A stretch of DNA of 12,931 nt, from assembly GCA_025936205.1 (NCBI GenBank), contig JAICTU010000253.1, forward strand, positions 1 through 12,931, given 5' to 3'. The translations under genes and the position numbers were made by a program. A model generated the notes under the pieces. It saw only the letters and a list, made by a program, of their open reading frames with translations, did not search any database and had not been told where the DNA came from. This document shows, in pieces, positions 9,334-12,931 of this stretch. This stretch comes from Polyangiaceae bacterium (GTDB taxonomy: Bacteria > Myxococcota > Polyangia > Polyangiales > Polyangiaceae). How positions within the stretch are numbered: the stretch's first letter is position 1; every line of letters begins with the position of its first letter.

Positions 9334-9807
9334 TCATTCCGGGTCGTTCAGGCGCTCGAGCTCCTCGACATCAGCGAGATCCTTGTGGCGACCGGCTGCT
9401 TTCTTGTTCCGAATGAGCGCGAGCTTGCCGATATACGGAATCTGCTGACCGCCCAGCTCGAACGTCTTCGAGCCTTGCAGCGCCTCATCGAAGGATACGC
9501 CGCTGATCTGCGTCAGTACTTCTACCTTGAATGGCGCGATGCCAAAGCGGTAAGCGTTGCCTGGATTCGCAAAGTGATCAGCCGTCACCCCGTGAGTCTG
9601 GAGTGGAGCGCCAAAGGCAATCAGGGCGGCAAAGACCAGCTTCGAGTTCACGCTCGACGCTCTCACGAGGATGTCCATGTCGTCCGTAGCGCGGACGTGG
9701 CCGTGCAAGATGACCGCCCAGCCACCGACCACTAGAAACTCGGCCTCCGCGTCACGGAGCTCAATTAAGAGGTCAGCGAAATCTGGCGGAAGCTTGGCCA
9801 AGATCAC
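9334..9807 (-). CDS. MNT/AbiEii-like nucleotidyltransferase, putative toxin-antitoxin component
   Basis: The product is 157 aa. The signature is clear: VVGGWAVILHGHVRATDDMD, with Gly28-Gly29, Thr41 and the metal-binding pair Asp43/Asp45 (DxD), and a later acidic residue Glu95 (FKVEVLTQISG) at the usual third-carboxylate position. A C-terminal basic helix (NKKAAGRHKDLADVEEL) is typical of the short stand-alone nucleotidyltransferases of the DUF6036/AbiEii group. Related enzymes transfer nucleotides to RNA or protein, as toxins or antitoxins; which applies here is unknown. The GTG start overlaps the stop of the upstream 79-aa gene (GTGA), so the two are coupled. The region looks less GC-rich than the flanking genes, suggesting transfer. 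The frame antisense to it is open but has no protein-like features. Confidence 0.82.
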   Translation of the reverse strand: MILAKLPPDFADLLIELRDAEAEFLVVGGWAVILHGHVRATDDMDILVRASSVNSKLVFAALIAFGAPLQTHGVTADHFANPGNAYRFGIAPFKVEVLTQISGVSFDEALQGSKTFELGGQQIPYIGKLALIRNKKAAGRHKDLADVEELERLNDPE

Positions 9808-10043
9808 CAGTCGGTGAGAAAGGCTTCTCCGGGCCAGTCACAACGACGAGCCGTCGTGTGCTCGCCGCGAAGCGCACGGTGGTGCTCGATGAGACGCACT
9901 GCTGCGGCAAGCCTCTCGTCCGGTGAGCTATTCGCGTAAGGCGACGGCTTGGGTTGACCGAGTGGCACGATTTCGACCGTCATGTTGGCGCGTCGCGCCT
10001 GGGCCCTGGCCCGGCGGGCTGCTAGAGGATCATCGCCGTTCAT
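9804..10043 (-). CDS. Small partner protein of the nucleotidyltransferase (putative antitoxin or toxin)
   Basis: This is a 79-aa hypothetical protein. Residues 8-20 are Arg/Ala-rich, 27-41 contain a Pro-rich segment (PLGQPKPSPYANSSP), 42-58 form a predicted helix (DERLAAAVRLIEHHRALRG), and it ends with a conserved-looking RRCDWPGEAF motif and a terminal Trp. There is no wHTH like that of AbiEi and no HEPN motif, so it is neither of the best-known nucleotidyltransferase partners. Its stop codon overlaps the downstream gene's start by 4 bp. The ATG at 10043 has no ribosome site and may be read from a leaderless transcript; an internal ATG at codon 21 is the alternative start. Function is inferred from pairing only. 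Confidence 0.68.
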   Translation of the reverse strand: MNGDDPLAARRARAQARRANMTVEIVPLGQPKPSPYANSSPDERLAAAVRLIEHHRALRGEHTTARRCDWPGEAFLTDW

Positions 10044-10049
10044 TGGGTT

Positions 10050-10077
10050 ATTCTATGCGTGGGCGCTTGGGCGTCCA
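10050..10077 (-). promoter_or_regulatory. Candidate sigma-70-type promoter, possibly giving a leaderless mRNA
   Basis: On the minus strand a TGGACG box (10077-10072, 4 of 6 to consensus) is separated by 16 bases from TAGAAT (10055-10050, 5 of 6). Transcription would begin about 7 bases later, on or next to the ATG at 10043. Confidence 0.35.
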
Positions 10078-10110
10078 GCCTACAAAGCTGTCCTGAAAGC
10101 GTACCGTGCA

Positions 10111-10157
10111 GTGGGCTCATCCTGGCGTCGCTCGGCGTGCTGTGGCGCCGAGCCCAC
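10111..10157 (-). terminator. Nested alternative stem-loops after the EcsC-like gene
   Basis: An outer pair, GTGGGCTC (10111-10118) with GAGCCCAC (10150-10157), and an inner pair, GCTCGGCG (10130-10137) with CGCCGAGC (10146-10153), are each perfect 8-bp matches. They share bases 10150-10153, so only one can form fully. The structure begins 6 bases past the minus-strand stop at 10163 and probably separates the two minus-strand units. There is no U-tract. Confidence 0.4.
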
Positions 10158-10162
10158 TCTGC

Positions 10163-10960
10163 TCAAGCGCTGGCGGGTTGTGGGCTGAAGCCGAGGTTGT
10201 CCGCGAAGAGTTCCATGGCCGTCGCGGCGACTTGCGAGGTGTCGTAGTAGGCGTAGCCGGCGACGCCGATCGAGCCGACGACGGGCAGCCAGCGAGCCGC
10301 GCCCTTGGCGATCGCGCGCTGGCTCACCTTCAGGCCCAGGCGCTCGGCGACGGTCTGCAGGACGCGCATCGTGGCGCGCTGGAAGACGATGCGTTCGCCG
10401 ACGCGCGCGGTGAGGTCGCGCACGATCTGGGCGGCAGCGTGCCGGAACAGGCAATACAGGAGGTGTTCCTGGCTGAGCCCCGCGCTCTGGCCATACACGC
10501 CCGCGAGGTCCGAGACCATCTTGGCCTGGATGCGCCAGACCGCGACCAGATCCGGTATCACCACGGCCAGGCCCCAGGGGCCGGGGGGCAGCGCGAGCGT
10601 GCCCGACACCGCCGCCGCTTTGAGCGCCGCCGCCGTCTGAATCACGCGCGCACGCTCGCGCGGGTTGGCCTGAGGGACCTCGCGCGTGGGAGGCACGCTC
10701 GCCACCACATCGAGGATCATCTGGGCCACCACCTGCTTGGCGCGGTTTGCAGCGTCCTTCGGTCGATCGATGCTGTCGATGCCCTGACTATACGAGAAAT
10801 CCCGGGACCTGGCGAGGCGGAGGGGGTCCCGGAGCAGCGCCGCGTGCCGCCTTGAATCGCCCGCGGGGCTGGTTTTTGTGCCGCGCCCGCGGACCGGTGC
10901 GGGGTCAATGGTGACCCGGCTCGGGGGCGGACCCACAATCCAGGCCCGCCCGCGCGGCAA
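10163..10960 (-). CDS. EcsC-like family protein
   Basis: The core (residues about 76-255) carries features I associate with EcsC-family proteins: AVSGTLALPPGPWGLAVVIP as a hydrophobic Pro/Gly hairpin, then a polar helix (DLVAVWRIQAKMVSDLAGVYG), a LLYCLFRHAAAQIVRDL helix and, near the end, GAARWLPVVGSIGVAGYAYY. Two segments (118-141 and 223-239) could insert in or lie on the inner membrane. Function is unknown; EcsC itself accompanies an ABC exporter in Bacillus. The TTG start at 10960 is preceded by GAGAGGG (10972-10966, spacing 6), the best ribosome site available. However, the first 55 residues look low-complexity and basic, and a GTG at 10936, a GTG at 10732 or the ATG at 10720 could be the real start. 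It is divergent from ffh. Confidence 0.65.
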   Translation of the reverse strand: MPRGRAWIVGPPPSRVTIDPAPVRGRGTKTSPAGDSRRHAALLRDPLRLARSRDFSYSQGIDSIDRPKDAANRAKQVVAQMILDVVASVPPTREVPQANPRERARVIQTAAALKAAAVSGTLALPPGPWGLAVVIPDLVAVWRIQAKMVSDLAGVYGQSAGLSQEHLLYCLFRHAAAQIVRDLTARVGERIVFQRATMRVLQTVAERLGLKVSQRAIAKGAARWLPVVGSIGVAGYAYYDTSQVAATAMELFADNLGFSPQPASA

Positions 10961-11027
10961 CCTGTCCCTCTCGTCCGGCCACGCGGCGCTAGAAAGTTCT
11001 GGGGACCACGGCTAATAAGGCAGCGTC
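10961..11027. promoter_or_regulatory. Divergent control region between the EcsC-like gene and ffh
   Basis: These 67 bases must hold the ffh promoter, plus that of the minus-strand gene if its TTG start is right. A ribosome site TAAGG (11016-11020) sits 7 bases before the ffh ATG. A TAGAAA (10990-10995) could be a weak -10 box for ffh, with no convincing -35. Confidence 0.3.
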
Positions 11028-12662
11028 ATGTTTGACGCGCTGAAACGCGGTTTTCGCGAGGCCCAGAACCGTCTCGCCGGGCTCACCGAGCTGAACTCGG
11101 AAAACATCAAGCCCGCCTTGCTCGAGGTGCGGACGTCGCTGCTCGAAGCCGACGTGGAGCTGGGCGTGGTCAAGCGCTTCCTGGCGAAGGTCGAGGAGCG
11201 CGCGCTCGGGCAGACCGTGCGCACCAGCGTGAAGCACGGCGGCCAGAAGTATCAGGTCTCCGCGAGCGACCAGTTCATCAAGGTCTGTCACGACGAGATG
11301 GTCGAGCTGATGTCGTTCGAGGGCGACACGCTGAAGCTCGATGCCACGCCGGCGCAGGTCATGATGGTGGGTCTGCAGGGCTCCGGCAAGACGACCACCA
11401 GCGCCAAGCTGGCGCGGCGTTTCAAGTCGGAAGGGCGCAAGCCGCTGCTCGTGGCCGCGGACATGCAGCGCCCCGCCGCCGTGGAGCAGTTGAAGGTGCT
11501 GGGCGAGCAGATCGGCGTGCCCGTCTTCAACCTGCCCGATCAGTCTCCGCTGGCGATCACCAAGGCTGCGCCCGCCGAAGCCAAGAAGCTCGGCTGCGAC
11601 ACCATCATCTACGACACCGCCGGTCGCCTGGCGATCGACGAGTCGTTGATGCAGGAGCTGCACGACATCAAGAGCGCGCTGGCTCCGGAGAACATCCTGC
11701 TGGTCGTGGACGCCATGATCGGTCAGGACGCCGTGCGCACGGCGGCTTCGTTCAACGAGCGGCTGGGCATCAGCGGTGTGATCCTGACCAAGCTCGACGG
11801 CGATGCGCGCGGTGGCGCGGCCTTGAGCGTGAAAGAGGTGACGGGCGCGCCGATCGTGTTCACCGGCACGGGCGAGACCACCGATCGGCTGGAGGAGTTC
11901 CGCCCCGACGGCATGGCGGGGCGCGTGCTCGGCTTCGGCGACGTGGTCGGTCTGATGAAGGACTTCGAGGAAGTCGTCGATCAGAAGAAGGCCGAGGAAG
12001 ACGCCGCGCGCATGCTCAGCGGCGAGTTCACGCTGGAGGACTTCCTGCAGCAGGTGCGGATGATCCAGCAGATGGGCCCGCTCAAGGATCTGGTGGAGAA
12101 GATCCCGGGCATGGGCGGCATGATGCCGCCCGGCGCCGAGCTGGACGGCAAGGAGTTCCGCAAGATCGAGGCGATGATCCAGTCGATGACGCGCGCGGAG
12201 AAGCGCGACGCCCAGCTGCTCGTGCGCGAGCCGGGGCGCGCCAAGCGCGTGGCGCAGGGCTCGGGCACGCCGGTCGAAGCCGTCAACGAGCTGGTCCAGA
12301 AGTTCGTGTTCATCAAGCAGATGATGGGCAACATGGGCGGCCAGGGCGGTCTGCTCGGCAAGCTGCCGGGCATGAAGGGTCTGGCGATGGCGCGCACCCT
12401 GCGGCGCGCCGCCAAGTCCGGCAAGATGCCGGCTGGCATGCCGGGGGGCTTCCCGGGCATGCCGGGGGGCTTTCCCGGGATGCCGGGTGGTTTCCCGGGC
12501 ATGATGCCGGGCGGTCTCCCCGGAATTCCGGGGCTGGATGCGCTCGGCGCCGGCGAGAACACGCCCAAGATGAAGGTGCTGTCGCGCAGCGAAAAGAATG
12601 CGCGCAAGGGGCAGCGCAAGCGCGAACGGAACGCACGCAAGAAGAACCGGGGAAAGAACTGA
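11028..12662 (+). CDS. ffh: Signal recognition particle GTPase Ffh (SRP54)
   Basis: Ffh binds signal peptides emerging from ribosomes, together with 4.5S/6S RNA, and docks with FtsY at the membrane. The N domain spans about 1-95 (MFDALKRGFREAQNRLAG, LLEADVELGVVKRF). The G domain has G1 GLQGSGKTT (115-123), DTAGR (196-200) and TKLDGDARGG (254 onward), all intact. The M domain (about 300-460) includes the DFLQQVRMIQQMGPL helix, the MGGMMPPG finger region and the RNA-binding signature, here GRAKRVAQGSG rather than the common SRxxRIAxGSG. At 544 aa it is about 90 residues longer than E. coli Ffh (about 453). The extra length is a Met/Gly/Pro repeat tail (471-502) and a Lys/Arg-rich C terminus (KNARKGQRKRERNARKK). 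The ATG at 11028 is supported by TAAGG 7 bases upstream and by family alignment. Confidence 0.97.
   Translation: MFDALKRGFREAQNRLAGLTELNSENIKPALLEVRTSLLEADVELGVVKRFLAKVEERALGQTVRTSVKHGGQKYQVSASDQFIKVCHDEMVELMSFEGDTLKLDATPAQVMMVGLQGSGKTTTSAKLARRFKSEGRKPLLVAADMQRPAAVEQLKVLGEQIGVPVFNLPDQSPLAITKAAPAEAKKLGCDTIIYDTAGRLAIDESLMQELHDIKSALAPENILLVVDAMIGQDAVRTAASFNERLGISGVILTKLDGDARGGAALSVKEVTGAPIVFTGTGETTDRLEEFRPDGMAGRVLGFGDVVGLMKDFEEVVDQKKAEEDAARMLSGEFTLEDFLQQVRMIQQMGPLKDLVEKIPGMGGMMPPGAELDGKEFRKIEAMIQSMTRAEKRDAQLLVREPGRAKRVAQGSGTPVEAVNELVQKFVFIKQMMGNMGGQGGLLGKLPGMKGLAMARTLRRAAKSGKMPAGMPGGFPGMPGGFPGMPGGFPGMMPGGLPGIPGLDALGAGENTPKMKVLSRSEKNARKGQRKRERNARKKNRGKN
12438..12500 (+). repeat. Three tandem 21-bp repeats in ffh encoding MPGGFPG
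   Basis: Units at 12438-12458, 12459-12479 and 12480-12500 each encode MPGGFPG with small silent changes. A fourth diverged unit (12504-12524, MPGGLPG) follows after an extra Met codon. The repeat length is a multiple of three, so copy-number slippage would keep the frame. Confidence 0.85.
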
Positions 12663-12665
12663 ACT

Positions 12666-12931
12666 ATGAGACGACGAGCTGGGTCAAAACCGTTGGTATC
12701 TTGGTGCGTCAGCCTGGGGTTGATCGTGCCGCTGCAGCTGGGCGCGCTCGGTTGTGTGAACGACACGCCCTCCACGGATCCACCGGAGGACGTTCAGAAG
12801 TTCATTCTCGACAAGGTCCCCGATGGCGAGAAGTACACGGAGCTGAACGTCAACTTTGACGACAAGGTCACGCTGCTCGGCGCGCAGATCGATCCGGGGC
12901 TCGTCATCGAGCCGGGCGGTCGCGTCAAGAT
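12666..12931 (+). CDS. Putative lipoprotein (3' partial)
   Basis: The first 88 codons are in the window. The ATG at 12666 lies 3 bases after the ffh stop, with a GGGGAAAG ribosome site (12649-12656) inside ffh. The N terminus MRRRAGSK is basic, a hydrophobic stretch (SWCVSLGLIVPLQLGALG) follows, and Cys30 sits in an ALGC sequence, a relaxed lipobox. The visible mature part begins VNDTPSTDPPEDVQKF, then NVNFDDKVTLLGAQIDPGLV and IEPGGRVK. This is similar in style to beta-sandwich segments (FxDKVxLLGxxL...PGxxl) found in extracytoplasmic domains attached to some glycosyltransferase-like proteins. The name and function are uncertain because the rest lies beyond the edge. Co-transcription with ffh is likely from the spacing. 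Confidence 0.7.
   Translation, partial: MRRRAGSKPLVSWCVSLGLIVPLQLGALGCVNDTPSTDPPEDVQKFILDKVPDGEKYTELNVNFDDKVTLLGAQIDPGLVIEPGGRVK

Larger units (their letters stand above)
9140..9345 (+). pseudogene. Possible frameshifted, truncated four-helix-bundle (IVP-type) gene
   Basis: An ATG at 9140 is preceded by a good ribosome site (GAGGGG, 9124-9129). It opens MEVRHHAQIYPVVLELVRRV, then SPYLATLHVPSSSLGDQ, which follows the pattern of the first helices of four-helix-bundle proteins (23S rRNA intervening-sequence family, about 120 aa): a YPxxLELVRRxxPxL helix and a LxDQ motif. Just after the DQ codon pair (near 9252) the frame loses sense, but the next frame reads RNASLALRLRQF and then GGARQGQRRAD. 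This resembles the expected continuation (RRAxxSvALN, then a basic GxRR segment). The usual NxAEG core is not intact and the C-terminal third is missing, where the nucleotidyltransferase gene begins on the other strand. I read it as a decayed remnant; chance resemblance remains possible. Confidence 0.35.

Noticed and set aside
8881..9735. Plus-strand open frame of 284 codons
   Set aside because: It runs across intergenic repeats and antisense to the nucleotidyltransferase, with no coherent protein features.
10787..10815. TCGCCA-17-TATAGT promoter-like boxes on the minus strand inside the EcsC-like frame
   Set aside because: Plausible only if the gene starts at 10732 or 10720; the TTG at 10960 has a better ribosome site, so I kept it as an alternative and not a feature.
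10106..10855. Plus-strand open frame of 249 codons
   Set aside because: Antisense to the EcsC-like gene; composition is a His/Arg/Ala-rich shadow.
12438..12524. Tandem repeats as a possible CRISPR-like array
   Set aside because: The units are contiguous 21-bp in-frame coding repeats in ffh with no spacers.

Overview
The window is very GC-rich, with strong G/C preference at third codon positions. It encodes several Cys-rich or Pro/Ala-rich envelope lipoproteins, a FecR/VIT/VWA/TPR giant protein and a hybrid kinase operon. Together these suggest a myxobacterium-like member of Myxococcota (Polyangia type). This is inferred from gene content and composition, not from a database match.

Layout. 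(1) 1-3536 (+): 3' part of a large FecR-VIT-VWA-TPR surface or signalling protein that is cut by the left edge. (2) 3642-8745 (+): a tight five-gene operon with 4-bp overlaps or gaps of 1 to 11 bases. It runs: Cys-rich lipoprotein, 451-aa outer-membrane porin, short PstS-like periplasmic binding protein, hybrid histidine kinase (HisKA-HATPase-REC-Hpt), stand-alone receiver protein. (3) 8746-9333: a gene-poor convergent region with inverted repeats, two copies of a degenerate 31-bp repeat and what looks like a frameshifted remnant of a four-helix-bundle (23S intervening sequence type) gene. (4) 9334-10043 (-): a two-gene cassette, a 79-aa protein overlapping a MNT/AbiEii-like nucleotidyltransferase, resembling a toxin-antitoxin or defence module. 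Its composition looks less GC-rich than the surroundings. (5) 10163-10960 (-): an EcsC-like putative membrane-associated protein. (6) 11028-12662 (+): ffh, the signal recognition particle GTPase, with an unusual MPGGFPG repeat tail. (7) 12666 to the right edge (+): start of a lipoprotein gene.

How it may work together. The five-gene operon reads as an envelope-to-cytoplasm sensing module. The porin would admit a solute, the PstS-like protein would bind it in the periplasm, the kinase would sense the loaded binding protein or the solute, and the His-Asp-His relay would pass phosphate to the co-encoded receiver or to an unlinked regulator. The ligand is unknown; phosphate or another oxyanion is the simplest guess. 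The nucleotidyltransferase pair is the best candidate for a poorly described system, and its position beside a gene remnant and repeats is consistent with insertion. Ffh and the gene after it are ordinary chromosomal backbone.
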